Source of the DNA: Corynebacterium jeikeium
Lineage (GTDB): Bacteria > Actinomycetota > Actinomycetes > Mycobacteriales > Mycobacteriaceae
Reading direction: 5' to 3'
Length of the DNA: 50,070 nucleotides
Assembly: GCF_000738175.1 (NCBI RefSeq)
Contig: NZ_JFCH01000031.1
Coordinates: 1 to 50,070, forward strand
Position 1 is the first letter of the stretch. Every line of letters starts with the position of its first letter. Shown here piece by piece: positions 34,131 through 43,155 of this stretch. The notes beneath the pieces were generated by a model that was not told the DNA's origin, ran no database searches, and saw only the letters and a list, made by a program, of their open reading frames with translations. A program made the position numbers and the translations under genes.

Positions 34131-35228
34131 GTGAAGTTCACCATGAAGCGCGCCAGCGCTGCAGCTGCAACCCTGTTTGCTGGTTCCCTGATCCTGACCG
34201 GCTGCTCCAACGCTGACAACAACGAAGGCGGCAGCGGCGAAGGCTCCCGCGAGATGGAAGAGGCCACCGGCGAACTGCGCGGCGAAGGCGCTTCCTCTCA
34301 GGACAACGCAATCCAGAACATCTTCGGCCCGGCTTTCTCCAGCACCGGCGCTACCCTGGCTTACAACGCTTCTGGTTCCGGTGACGGCCAGAAGAAGTTC
34401 ATCGCTGGCCAGGCTGACTTCGCTGGTTCCGACTCCCCGCTGAAGGACGACCAGATCGAGGACGCCAAGAAGCGCTGCGACGGCAACGACGCATGGCACC
34501 TGCCGATGGTTATCGGCCCGGTTGCAATCGCTTACCACCTGGAGGGCGTGGACGAGCTGAACCTGTCCACCAAGACCGTTGCCAAGATCTTCAAGGGTGA
34601 GATCAAGAAGTGGGACGACGAGGCCATCAAGGCCGAGAACGAGGGCGTTGACCTGCCGTCCGACCCGATCGAGGTTGTGTACCGCTCTGACGAGTCCGGT
34701 ACCTCCGACAACTTCCAGAAGTTCCTGTCTGCTTCCACCGGTGAGTGGGATTCTGAGGGCAAGAGCTTCCCGACCAAGGTCGGCACCGGTGCTCCGAAGT
34801 CCAAGGGTGTTGCTGACCAGGTTGCAGCCACCAACGGCGCAATCACCTACGTTGAGTCCGGCTTCGCCGAGGAGCTCGACGAAGTCAACATCGCCAAGAT
34901 CGACTTTGGTTCCGGCCCGGTTGAGCTGAACAAGGACAACGTCAACAAGGCTCTGGGTGAGGCTGAGTTCTCCGGCGAGGGCAACGACCTGGTTGTCGAC
35001 GCTGACAAGCTGTACGCCATGAACGGCGAGGATGAGTACCCGCTGGTTCTGACCACCTACGAGATCGTCTGCTCCGCTGGCTACGACGACAACACCGCGA
35101 AGCTGGTTAAGAACTTCCTGAACACCATCCTGGACAACCAGAACGATGACCTGGCTGACCAGGGTTACATCCCGGTGGACGGCGAGTTCAAGTCCAAGCT
35201 GGAAGAGTCTGTCGACGCTCTGAAGTAG
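34131..35228 (+). CDS. pstS: Phosphate-binding lipoprotein PstS
   Basis: A 365-residue high-affinity phosphate-binding protein. A signal peptide (MKFTMKRASAAAATLFAGSLILTGC) ends in the lipobox LTGC with Cys25. The mature protein shows GEGASSQDNAIQNIF, YNASGSGDGQKKF, FAGSDSPL and YRSDESGTSDNFQKFL, the loops that ligate phosphate. The GTG at 34131 has an ideal GGAGGA site seven bases upstream; a longer frame to 34056 would bury the signal peptide. Codons are strongly biased to C/G-ending forms, suggesting high expression. It is followed by a hairpin and then pstC, so pstS is probably made in excess of the permease. Confidence 0.96.
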   Translation: MKFTMKRASAAAATLFAGSLILTGCSNADNNEGGSGEGSREMEEATGELRGEGASSQDNAIQNIFGPAFSSTGATLAYNASGSGDGQKKFIAGQADFAGSDSPLKDDQIEDAKKRCDGNDAWHLPMVIGPVAIAYHLEGVDELNLSTKTVAKIFKGEIKKWDDEAIKAENEGVDLPSDPIEVVYRSDESGTSDNFQKFLSASTGEWDSEGKSFPTKVGTGAPKSKGVADQVAATNGAITYVESGFAEELDEVNIAKIDFGSGPVELNKDNVNKALGEAEFSGEGNDLVVDADKLYAMNGEDEYPLVLTTYEIVCSAGYDDNTAKLVKNFLNTILDNQNDDLADQGYIPVDGEFKSKLEESVDALK

Positions 35229-35253
35229 TATTCACAGCCGCTCAGGCAAAGAA

Positions 35254-35286
35254 GTAACCCCCGCTCGTTCTTCGATCGGGGGTTAC
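35254..35286 (+). terminator. Hairpin between pstS and pstC
   Basis: GTAACCCCCG (35254-35263) pairs perfectly with CGGGGGTTAC (35277-35286), 13-nt loop, no T-tract afterwards. It may be a leaky terminator or an mRNA-stabilising 3' end for pstS. Confidence 0.7.
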
Positions 35287-35369
35287 GGTCTGAATACGGC
35301 AACTACAGTGACGCGAAACACTTTTCAATTTTATTCTGGTATTGAATAACGACCTTTTAAGGATCCCTC

Positions 35370-36431
35370 ATGGCAAACGCCAATAAGGTTGAGGTCGCCA
35401 AGTCCGCAAAGGCAGAGGGCGACGCCCCTCAGCCGAAGCAGGATCGCCAGTTGGTGCAGGATAGCCAGCGCTCCGGCGGTGGCAGCGTTAAGCGCCCTGG
35501 CGATGTTGTTTTCGAAACGCTGGCAAAGACCTCCTCAATCCTGATCACCGTGATCATCGGTCTGATCGGCTTGTTCCTGATCATGCAGGCAGTCCCCGCG
35601 CTGAACCGCCTGCGCGACGGAATTTTCAGCTTCTTCACCTACGGTGAGCGCTGGAACACCGACTACACCAACAACGACGGCGGATGGATGCAGTTCGGTA
35701 TCCCGAACCTGTTCTTCACCACCGTCCTGGTTTCCATCGTCGCCCTGCTCCTGGCCATGCCGGTTGCACTGGGCATTGCGATCTTCCTGTCTAACTACTG
35801 CCCGAAGCGTTTCATCAAGCCCCTGGGCTTCATGATCGACTTGCTGGCCGCAGTGCCCTCCATCGTGTTCGGTATTTGGGGCGCTTATGTCCTCGGCCCG
35901 GCGCTGGGTGACTTCTTCGAGTGGCTGTCCGGTTGGGCCGGCGGTTTCTTCCTGTTCAACCACCAGCAGGGTAGCTCCCCGCCGTTCTCTACCTCTCGAA
36001 ACATCTTCACCGGTGGCATCGTCCTGGCAATCATGATCCTGCCGGTCATCGCCGCCACCACCCGTGAGGTCTTCGTGCAAACCCCGAAGGGGCACGTCGA
36101 GGCCGCACTGGCCCTGGGTGCAACCCGCTGGGAAGTCGTCCGCATGACCGTGCTGCCCTTCGGCCTGTCCGGCTACATCTCCGGTGCAATGCTGGGTCTG
36201 GGCCGTGCGTTGGGTGAGACCATGGCACTGTACATGGTTATCGCCAGTGCACCGGACTTCCGTGGCTCTCTGATGGACGGCGGTACGACCTTCGCAACGG
36301 CCATCGCCGCGGCCGCGCCGGAGTTCAACGACGAGCTGAAGGCGGGTGCCTACATCTCCGCCGGCCTCGTCCTGTTCCTGTTGACCTTCTTGGTCAACGC
36401 TGCCGCCCGTGCCGTTGTGGCGAAGAAGTAG
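35370..36431 (+). CDS. pstC: Phosphate ABC transporter permease PstC
   Basis: A 353-residue membrane permease with an N-terminal charged tail of about 45 residues and six predicted helices. The EAA loop appears as [39 protein letters not shown]-like sequence (residues about 230-270). PGRLxxGVFSF-type features before the second helix and [19 protein letters not shown] are typical of PstC. It forms the channel with PstA. ATG 35370 follows AAGGAT. pstA begins 12 bp after the stop. Confidence 0.94.
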   Translation: [353 protein letters not shown]

Positions 36432-36443
36432 GAGAAGAGAACA

Positions 36444-37364
36444 ATGACTGATGCAGCAACTGTAGAAAACAAGAAGTCCTCTTCGTCCTCCGAGCTGTTT
36501 ACCCAGATTTCTGGTAAGCGTAAGGCGGTCGACAAGTTCGCCACCGTCATCATCTACTTCGCCATGGCGCTAGCCCTGGTCCCACTGCTGTGGGTCTTGA
36601 TCAAGGTCGTCGGCGAAGGTCTGCCCGCCATTCTTAACCCCGACTGGTGGATGTACGACATGGTCGGCCAGCCGCGTAACAAGGCCGGTGGTGGTGCAGT
36701 CCACGCCATCATCGGTACCTTGATGCAAGTTCTGGTTACTTCCGCACTCTCCATCCCGATCGGCGTGTTCACCGCTATCTACCTGGTGGAGTACTCCCGC
36801 GGCGGATTCCTCGGTCGCATCACGACCTTCATGGTCGACATTTTGACCGGTGTTCCCTCCATCGTCGCCGCCCTGTTCGTCTACGCGATGTGGATCACCA
36901 TGTTCGGCTTTGAGCGCTCCGGCTTCGCAGTGTCGCTGGCGCTGGTGCTGCTGATGGTTCCGATCATCGTGCGTAACGCGGAAGAAATGCTGCGCGTGGT
37001 TCCAATGGACCTGCGCGAGGCCTCCTACGCACTGGGTGTGCCGAAGTGGAAGACAATCGTGAAGATTGTCCTCCCGACTGCACTGTCCGGCATCGTCACC
37101 GGCATCATGCTGGCCGTCGCCCGCGTGATGGGCGAGTCCGCACCGGTGCTGATCCTGGTTGGCTCCACTACCAAGATCAACTGGAACCCGTTCCAAGGTG
37201 GCCAGCAGTCCCTGCCGCTGTACATGGTTGACCTGTATGGCGCAGGCAGTAACGAGTTCGTGCTGGAGCGCCTGTGGGGCTCCGCACTGACCCTGGTGCT
37301 GCTCGTGGCGATCCTGATGATTGGCGCCCGCCTGATCTCGAAGCGCTACTCGGTGAAGGTTTAA
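36444..37364 (+). CDS. pstA: Phosphate ABC transporter permease PstA
   Basis: A 306-residue permease, partner of PstC. The N-terminal hydrophilic region is followed by six helices; LTGVPSIVAALFVYAMW and the loop MDLREASYALGVPKWKTIVKIVLPTALSGIVTGIML are diagnostic. The ATG at 36444 is preceded by AGGAGAAGAG, a good Shine-Dalgarno sequence. The gene lies 12 bp after pstC and 73 bp before pstB, inside one operon. Confidence 0.94.
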   Translation: MTDAATVENKKSSSSSELFTQISGKRKAVDKFATVIIYFAMALALVPLLWVLIKVVGEGLPAILNPDWWMYDMVGQPRNKAGGGAVHAIIGTLMQVLVTSALSIPIGVFTAIYLVEYSRGGFLGRITTFMVDILTGVPSIVAALFVYAMWITMFGFERSGFAVSLALVLLMVPIIVRNAEEMLRVVPMDLREASYALGVPKWKTIVKIVLPTALSGIVTGIMLAVARVMGESAPVLILVGSTTKINWNPFQGGQQSLPLYMVDLYGAGSNEFVLERLWGSALTLVLLVAILMIGARLISKRYSVKV

Positions 37365-37437
37365 GGCCGAATCCATAGCCTTAGGCCCCCACCGGGACCG
37401 AAAACCAAAACAAAGCCTTTCCTAGGAGAACAACACA

Positions 37438-38214
37438 ATGGCTAAGCGCCTAGACCTCAACGACGTCAACATCTACTACGGCGACTTCCACGCCGTACAG
37501 GACGTCAACCTGCACATCCCGCCGAAGGCAGTGACCGCCTTCATCGGCCCGTCCGGCTGTGGCAAGTCCACCGTGCTGCGCACCCTGAACCGTATGCACG
37601 AGGTTATCCCCGGTGCCTACGTCGAGGGCGAGATTCTGCTCGATGGCGAGGACATTTACGGCCCGAAGATCGACCCGGTGGCTGTCCGTAACACCATCGG
37701 CATGGTCTTCCAGAAGGCAAACCCGTTTCCGACGATGTCCATAGAAGAGAACGTAGTGGCTGGCCTGAAGCTGTCCGGCGAGAAAAACAAGAAGAAGCTC
37801 CGCGAGGTTGCAGAGCGCGCGCTGCGCGGCTCCAACCTGTGGGACGAAGTTAAGGACCGTCTGGACAAGCCGGGTGGCGGCCTGTCCGGTGGTCAGCAGC
37901 AGCGCCTGTGCATCGCCCGCGCCATCGCGGTCGAGCCGGAAGTTCTGCTGATGGACGAGCCCTGCTCCGCACTGGACCCGATCTCCACCCTGGCGGTGGA
38001 GGACCTGATCCACGAGCTGAAGGAAGAATTCACCATCGTCATCGTGACGCACAACATGCAGCAGGCAGCCCGCGTGTCCGACCAGACCGCCTTCTACTCC
38101 CTGGAGGCAACCGGCAAGCCCGGCAAGCTGGTCGAGGTTGGCCCGACCAAGCAGATCTTCGAAAACCCGTCGAAGAAGGAGACCGAGGACTACATCTCCG
38201 GTCGCTTCGGATAA
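37438..38214 (+). CDS. pstB: Phosphate ABC transporter ATPase PstB
   Basis: A 258-residue ATPase powering phosphate import. Walker [11 protein letters not shown]-loop near VFQKANPFP, signature [16 protein letters not shown], Walker [14 protein letters not shown] and switch [12 protein letters not shown] are all present, and [16 protein letters not shown] is a PstB-specific stretch. ATG 37438 has AGGAGAA upstream. A strong terminator about 80 bp after the stop ends the pst operon. In C. glutamicum the operon is activated by PhoRS, encoded here at 3.5-5.9 kb. Confidence 0.96.
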   Translation: MAKRLDLNDVNIYYGDFHAVQDVNLHIPPKAVTAFIGPSGCGKSTVLRTLNRMHEVIPGAYVEGEILLDGEDIYGPKIDPVAVRNTIGMVFQKANPFPTMSIEENVVAGLKLSGEKNKKKLREVAERALRGSNLWDEVKDRLDKPGGGLSGGQQQRLCIARAIAVEPEVLLMDEPCSALDPISTLAVEDLIHELKEEFTIVIVTHNMQQAARVSDQTAFYSLEATGKPGKLVEVGPTKQIFENPSKKETEDYISGRFG

Positions 38215-38295
38215 AGCTCCTATCTGCGTATCACGCGGGTACAGAATCTTAGAAAAAGTGTCTTCGACAGGCTCCCGCTGAGCTTGCCACCCACT

Positions 38296-38330
38296 AGCGG
38301 GGTTCCGGTTAGCGCCGGAACCCCGCTTTT
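38296..38330 (+). terminator. Intrinsic terminator of the pst operon
   Basis: AGCGGGGTTCCGG (38296-38308) pairs perfectly with CCGGAACCCCGCT (38315-38327) across a 6-nt loop, ending in TTTT. Confidence 0.95.
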
Positions 38331-38412
38331 GGCGTCAATAATAAAAATAATGGGCATACTGGAGGAAGTAACGGGTATCCCAGAGAACCACCGCAGAGAA
38401 GAAAGGAGCCAC

Positions 38413-38964
38413 ATGTCTAGCCAAGAGACTCCGGCAACCCTCCACGTCGTCGTGATGGGGGTAAGCGGCAGCGGCAAGACCACCCTGGCGCGCGCCCTGG
38501 CCGAGAAGACCGGCTGGCAGCTGCAGGAAGCCGACGATCTGCACCCCGAGGGGGCGCTGGAGATCCTGCAGGACGGCAAGCTCCCGCCGGAGGCCGGGCG
38601 CCGTAAGTGGCTAGGGATCGTGCGCGACTGGATTGCGGACGAGGCCGCCCAGGGCAACAACACCGTCACTGCCTGCACCGCGTTGCGCATCGACCACCGT
38701 GAGATCCTGAACGATGTGGGCGAGAACGCGACCGTGTTCTACGTGCACCTGTACGGCACCGAGGATGTGCTCGCGGAGCGCATGAAGAACCGTGTGGGAG
38801 AAGCTGACATGCCACGCGAGCTGCTGACCGCGCAGCTGGAGGATCTGCAGCGCCTCACGCCGGGGGAAAAGGGCATCCAGTTGGACGTTAGCCGCACCCC
38901 GGAGCAGCTGCTCGACGACGCGCTGAACGCCGCGATGTTCGCGAAGAAGGCGTACGCGCGCTAA
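38413..38964 (+). CDS. gntK: Gluconokinase-family kinase
   Basis: A 183-residue P-loop kinase of the gluconokinase/shikimate-kinase-like group. It should phosphorylate gluconate to 6-phosphogluconate for the pentose phosphate pathway. The P-loop is GVSGSGKTT (about residues 17-25); EADDLHPEGALEILQDGKLPPEAGRRKWLGIVRDWI parallels the gluconate-binding DDLHPxxNIxKMxxGxPLxDxDRxPWL segment, and RMKNRVGEADMPRELLTAQLEDLQRL is GntK-like. Some usual GntK residues (SALKRxYRDxLR) are altered to TALRIDHREILND, so specificity may have drifted. ATG 38413 has AAGGAG five bases upstream; a longer frame to 38284 would overlap the pst terminator. Confidence 0.78.
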   Translation: MSSQETPATLHVVVMGVSGSGKTTLARALAEKTGWQLQEADDLHPEGALEILQDGKLPPEAGRRKWLGIVRDWIADEAAQGNNTVTACTALRIDHREILNDVGENATVFYVHLYGTEDVLAERMKNRVGEADMPRELLTAQLEDLQRLTPGEKGIQLDVSRTPEQLLDDALNAAMFAKKAYAR

Positions 38965-38997
38965 ATCCCCCTTGGAGCGACTGGTTAGTAATCCTGG

Positions 38998-39738
38998 CTA
39001 GTAGTCCAGGTTCGTGTCGTAACGGTAGCGCATCTCGTCGAACTGCTCGCGGAACCGCTGCTGCAGCTCTTCGTCCTCCTGCTTTCGCTGGTACTCGTCC
39101 GGCGTGAGGCCGGTAATGATGAAGACGATTCGGTTGGCGATCTCCACTGCGTGATCCGAGTAGCGCTCGAAGTAGCGCGACAGCAGCGTGACGTCCACGG
39201 CCTCGCGCACGGTGTGCGGCCATTCGCGCTGGGTGGTGAGCTGGAAGATGTGGCGGTGAATGTCATCGACCGCGTCGTCGTCTTCGACGAGCTCGAGGGC
39301 AGTGTTTACGTCGAGCTCGCGCAGCAGAGCCTGGATCTTCGCCGCCGAGTTGTCGCACTGCCGAGCCATCTCCTCGATATATGGGCGGACGGTCGCAGGG
39401 ACAGCGTTTTCTGGGTGACGCCGCCGCGCCACCTTTGCCACATGCACCGCAAGCGCGCCCATGCGGGTGAAATCCTCGACAATGTGCTGGCCCGCAACGA
39501 CGATGCGCAAGTCCCGCGCTACGGGCGCTTCCAGCGCTAGCAGCCGGAAGGCATCCTTGACTGCGGTTTCTCGCAGATCCTCGAGTGTATCCACGCTGCT
39601 TAGGACCTTCTCGGCAAGATCCAGGTCGGTTTCTAGCAGAGAACGGGTAGCGGAATTGAGCGCAGTGCGCACGAAATCCGCCATCAGCGAAATGTCGTGC
39701 TTAAATTCCTGGAGTTGGTTTCGGTACACCCTACGCAT
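38998..39738 (-). CDS. phoU: Phosphate-signalling regulator PhoU
   Basis: A 246-residue helical-bundle protein with two PhoU domains (about 8-100 and 120-215). Metal-binding E/DxxxD patterns are visible in the repeats, for example ALEAPVARDLRIVVAGQHIVEDFTRMG and LLSRYFERYSDHAVEIANRIVF. PhoU proteins damp the phosphate response by contacting Pst and the sensor kinase. Here it is transcribed opposite to pstSCAB and separated by the kinase gene. The ATG at 39738 is preceded by TATAGT and an 8-nt gap, so it is expressed from its own leaderless promoter rather than the pst operon. Convergent with gntK. Confidence 0.94.
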   Translation of the reverse strand: MRRVYRNQLQEFKHDISLMADFVRTALNSATRSLLETDLDLAEKVLSSVDTLEDLRETAVKDAFRLLALEAPVARDLRIVVAGQHIVEDFTRMGALAVHVAKVARRRHPENAVPATVRPYIEEMARQCDNSAAKIQALLRELDVNTALELVEDDDAVDDIHRHIFQLTTQREWPHTVREAVDVTLLSRYFERYSDHAVEIANRIVFIITGLTPDEYQRKQEDEELQQRFREQFDEMRYRYDTNLDY

Positions 39739-39746
39739 GTGAAAGA

Positions 39747-39752
39747 ACTATA
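39747..39752 (-). promoter_or_regulatory. -10 element of phoU
   Basis: TATAGT on the minus strand ends 8 nt before the ATG at 39738; leaderless spacing and a near-consensus hexamer. Confidence 0.55.
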
Positions 39753-39825
39753 GTCTCTGGAGCTCGGTGGCGCTGAGGTTTAGCCCCCGCGTATAGCCCC
39801 GAAAAACCCATAGACCCGAAAACTG

Positions 39826-41079
39826 TTAACCGCCACTGTTTTCGATATCTGCCCCGTCGGGGACAGTGTCATCCTCCGGGTCGTCCAGCCACCCCTCCGG
39901 CAGGGCCACCTTCGCCGGGGATCCCTGGCGGCCGCGGGCGCCGTCGGCGTCCTCGGCCAGGGCGGGGGAGTCCCACACGTCGGCGAGTGCAGACTTCAGC
40001 TCGTCCAGGCTGCTCACCCGGGACAGGCTCCGGCGTAGTTCCCCGCCGGCGGGGAAGCCGCGCAGGTACCACGTCATGTGCTTGCGTAAGTCGCGGCAGG
40101 CCTTTTGCTCACCGTCGTGGGCGGCCAGCAGTTCCGCGTGGCGCAGAATGATGCGCGCTACCTCGCCCAGGGTGGGTTCACTGGGGACCGGCAGGCCGCG
40201 TAGCTCGGCGGAGAGCTCCGCGAAGAGCCACGGGCGGCCCAGGCAACCCCGGCCTACGACTACGCCGTCGCAGCCGGTCTGCTCCATCATGGCGCGGGCG
40301 TCAGTGGCCTTGAAGATGTCGCCGTTGCCCAGCACGGGGATGCCGGTGTGGGCCAGGTGCTGCTTGAGGCGCGCGATCTCGTTCCAATCCGCGTGGCCGG
40401 AGTAGCGCTGTGCCGCGGTGCGACCGTGCAGAGCCACCGCGGCAGCACCCTCCTCCACGGCGATGCGACCGGCATCCAGGTGCGTGTGGTGCTGGTCGTC
40501 GATACCCACGCGCATCTTCACGGTCACGGGAATGTCCGTGCCTTCCGTGGCCTTGATTGCGGCGGCCACGATGTTTCCGAAGAGCCTGCGCTTGTAAGGC
40601 AGGGCGGAGCCGCCGCCGCGGCGGGTGACCTTGGGCACGGGGCAGCCGAAATTCATGTCGATGTGGTCGGCGAGGTTTTCGTCGACGATCATCTTCGCCG
40701 CCTTGTAAGTGTACTCCGGGTCGGTGGTGTACAGCTGCAGGCTGCGGGGATCCTCGTCTGGCGCGAAGGTTGTCATGTGTAAGGTTTTCGAATTGCGTTC
40801 GACCAGCGCGCGAGCCGTCACCATTTCGCAGACATAAAGTCCGGCGACGGAGCCCATGCGTTCACGCTCCTGTTCGCGGCACAGGCTGCGGAAGGCCACG
40901 TTGGTTACGCCTGCCATCGGGGCGAGCACGACGGGGGAGTCGAGCTGCATCTTGCCGATCTGCAGTCCTTGGAATTGCTGGTTCGCCGAGGGGGCTCCGC
41001 CGGTCGAGCCGGCCTGGACGGTTGAATCTTGCGGCGTGGTGGAGGCGGGGGTTGTGGTCGATGTAGTCACGGGCACCAT
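39826..41079 (-). CDS. dusB: tRNA-dihydrouridine synthase
   Basis: A 417-residue flavoenzyme that reduces uridines in the D-loop of tRNA. FMN-barrel motifs are LAPMAGVTNVAFRSLC near the start, DHIDMNFGCPVPKVTRRGGGSALPYKRRL with the catalytic Cys in GCP, ALHGRTAAQRYSG and VLGNGDIF...GCDGVVVGRGCLGRPW. A Ser/Thr-rich tail precedes the barrel and an acidic tail follows. The ATG at 41079 is preferred to the longer frame start at 41130, because the extra residues are not domain-like. The enzyme acts on tRNAs such as those encoded 3 kb away. It precedes phoU on the same strand with an 87-bp gap. Confidence 0.9.
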   Translation of the reverse strand: MVPVTTSTTTPASTTPQDSTVQAGSTGGAPSANQQFQGLQIGKMQLDSPVVLAPMAGVTNVAFRSLCREQERERMGSVAGLYVCEMVTARALVERNSKTLHMTTFAPDEDPRSLQLYTTDPEYTYKAAKMIVDENLADHIDMNFGCPVPKVTRRGGGSALPYKRRLFGNIVAAAIKATEGTDIPVTVKMRVGIDDQHHTHLDAGRIAVEEGAAAVALHGRTAAQRYSGHADWNEIARLKQHLAHTGIPVLGNGDIFKATDARAMMEQTGCDGVVVGRGCLGRPWLFAELSAELRGLPVPSEPTLGEVARIILRHAELLAAHDGEQKACRDLRKHMTWYLRGFPAGGELRRSLSRVSSLDELKSALADVWDSPALAEDADGARGRQGSPAKVALPEGWLDDPEDDTVPDGADIENSGG

Positions 41080-41246
41080 TGTCACACCGGGGTAGGCAGA
41101 ATACCAAAGGGCGTCCAAAAAAGAAGCCAAAATAGCAACAAAGATTGTTCAACAATAGGCTGGAGGGTGAGGGCGAGCCACATCACACTTATGTAGGCTG
41201 AGGAAAGAAGCGGAGAAACCGCAAAACAGCTATGGAGGAGGAACCG

Positions 41247-42752
41247 ATGTCTGAGCGCATCGCCAACGAGTTCTACAGGTCCAAGGTCATGTCCGCCGAT
41301 GAGGCGGCGCAGTTCATCAACCACGGCGACAAGATCGGCATGTCCGGCTTCACGGGAGCGGGCTATCCCAAGGCGCTTCCGACTGCCATCGCAGAGAAGG
41401 CTAAGGAGCTTCACGGTCGCGGGGAAGACTTCCAGATCGACCTCTTCACTGGCGCCTCCACCGCGCCTGACTGTGACGGTGTGCTGGCGGAAGCGGATGC
41501 GGTGCGATACCGCACCCCCTACGCCTCCGATCCGGTAATGCGCAAGAAGATTAACGCTGGCGAGATCAAGTATCAGGACATTCACCTTTCCCACCTTGGC
41601 CAGCAGGTCGAGGAAGGCTTTTTCGGCCGGCTGGACGTGGCCGTTGTGGAAGCGGTGCGCATCGACGAGGCAGGTAACATCATCCCGTCCTCGGCTGTGG
41701 GCAACAACGTGGAGTACCTCAACTCCGCCCGCAAGATCATCATCGAGATCAACGAGTGGCAGTCCCTCGACCTGGAGGGCATGCACGACATCTACAAGAT
41801 CCAGGATCTGCCGAACCGTACCCCGATCCCGATCAACCGTCCCGGCGATCGCATCGGGACGCCGTACATTCCGGTCGACCAGAACAAGGTTGTGGCCGTT
41901 GTGAAGACCAACGCCGAGGATCGTAACGCGCCGTTCAAGCCGACCGACGAGATCTCCGAGAAGATCGCCGGGCACTTCCTGGACCTACTGGAGGGCGAGG
42001 TTGAGGCCGGTCGCCTGACCTACGACGGCTACGTCATGCAGTCCGGCGTGGGTAACGTGCCGAATGCCGTGATGGCGGGTCTGCTGGACTCCAAGTTCGA
42101 GAACATTCAGGCCTACACCGAGGTGATCCAGGACGGCATGCTGGACCTCATCGACAACGGCAAGATGACTGTTGCCTCCGCAACCTCCTTCGCGCTTTCC
42201 CCGGAGTACGCAAAGAAGATGAACGATGAGGCGAAGCGCTACCGCGAGCACATCGTCTTGCGCCCGCAGCAGATCTCCAACCACCCGGAGGTCATCCGCC
42301 GTACCGGCTTGATCGCCTCCAACGGCATGATCGGCTGTGACATCTACGGAAATGTGAACTCCACGAACGTGTCTGGCTCGCGCATCATGAACGGCATCGG
42401 CGGCTCCGGCGACTTCACGCGCAACGCCTTCCTGTCCACCTTCATCTCCCCGTCTACGGCCAAGGACGGCGACATTTCCGCCATTGTGCCCTTCGCCTCC
42501 CACGTCGACCACACGGAGCACGACGTGATGGTGATCATCACGGAGCACGGCTACGCCGACCTGCGTGGCCTGGCACCGCGCGATCGCGTGCCGAAGATCA
42601 TCTCCGTTGCGCACCCGGACTACCGTCCGCTGCTGGAGGAGTACTACGAGCGCGCGTGCGCTGCGGGTAACCACCTGCAAACTCCGCACGACTTGAAGAC
42701 TGCCTTCAGCTTCCACATCAACCTGGAGGAGAAGGGGTCCATGAAGGGATAG
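41247..42752 (+). CDS. actA: Acetyl-CoA/succinyl-CoA:acetate CoA-transferase
   Basis: A 501-residue class I CoA-transferase of the Cat1/AarC type. It exchanges CoA between succinyl-CoA (or acetyl-CoA) and free acids, acting in acetate use. Seen: GFTGAGYPKALP early, NGMIGCDIYGNVNSTNVSG and the glycine-rich NGIGGSGDFTRNAFLS; a catalytic Glu is expected in AYTEVIQDGMLD. The ATG at 41247 has GGAGGAGG 7-14 nt upstream, favouring it over ATG 41232, which lies inside that site. In C. glutamicum the orthologue (actA/cat) sits near dus and phoU, as here. It ends 71 bp before the tRNA-Lys gene. Confidence 0.9.
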   Translation: MSERIANEFYRSKVMSADEAAQFINHGDKIGMSGFTGAGYPKALPTAIAEKAKELHGRGEDFQIDLFTGASTAPDCDGVLAEADAVRYRTPYASDPVMRKKINAGEIKYQDIHLSHLGQQVEEGFFGRLDVAVVEAVRIDEAGNIIPSSAVGNNVEYLNSARKIIIEINEWQSLDLEGMHDIYKIQDLPNRTPIPINRPGDRIGTPYIPVDQNKVVAVVKTNAEDRNAPFKPTDEISEKIAGHFLDLLEGEVEAGRLTYDGYVMQSGVGNVPNAVMAGLLDSKFENIQAYTEVIQDGMLDLIDNGKMTVASATSFALSPEYAKKMNDEAKRYREHIVLRPQQISNHPEVIRRTGLIASNGMIGCDIYGNVNSTNVSGSRIMNGIGGSGDFTRNAFLSTFISPSTAKDGDISAIVPFASHVDHTEHDVMVIITEHGYADLRGLAPRDRVPKIISVAHPDYRPLLEEYYERACAAGNHLQTPHDLKTAFSFHINLEEKGSMKG

Positions 42753-42808
42753 TTGCTCTGCTATAGGGCACCCACGGGGGCAATTTTCTGCTTCGTAGAA
42801 GCATTAGA

Positions 42809-42814
42809 TAGAAT
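42809..42814 (+). promoter_or_regulatory. -10 element of tRNA-Lys
   Basis: TAGAAT ends 9 nt before the first base of tRNA-Lys at 42824; no clear -35 is seen. Confidence 0.5.
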
Positions 42815-42823
42815 GCTCCCGTT

Positions 42824-42896
42824 GGGCCTTTAGCTCAGTTGGTAGAGCTACGGACTTTTAATCCGCAGGTCGCGGGTTCGAGCCCCGCAGGGCCCA
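42824..42896 (+). tRNA. tRNA-Lys (anticodon TTT)
   Basis: 73-nt cloverleaf: acceptor GGGCCTT with AGGGCCC, D-arm GCTC...GAGC, anticodon loop CTTTTAA reading Lys, T-arm GCGGG-TTCGAGC-CCCGC. One mismatch (A-C) closes the anticodon stem. CCA is not encoded. Confidence 0.97.
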
Positions 42897-42907
42897 CGTT
42901 CGCGATC

Positions 42908-42960
42908 ACCCCGTCGGGGCGCTTCCATGGAGATCATGGTCGCGCCGCGGCGGGGTTTTG
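42908..42960 (+). terminator. Likely terminator after tRNA-Lys
   Basis: ACCCCG (42908-42913) pairs with CGGGGT (42951-42956) around internal stems including CCATG/CATGG; the T-tract follows. Confidence 0.6.
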
Positions 42961-43081
42961 CGTTGCCCGCGGCTGTCTATTTCTCCACTTCACCGGGCGA
43001 TTTGTTCTGACGCTCGCACCTGGTTTAAACTGTTCAAGCTGCTAAGGAAAGCTAGAGTTTCTTGCTGGCTTACTTTGTAGA

Positions 43082-43154
43082 GCTCCCATCGTCTAGAGGC
43101 CTAGGACCCCGCCCTTTCACGGCGGTAACACGGGTTCGAATCCCGTTGGGAGTA
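43082..43154 (+). tRNA. tRNA-Glu (anticodon TTC)
   Basis: 73-nt cloverleaf: acceptor GCTCCCA with TGGGAGT, anticodon stem CCGCC/GGCGG around CTTTCAC, T-arm CGGG-TTCGAAT-CCCG. Confidence 0.97.
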
Positions 43155-43155
43155 C

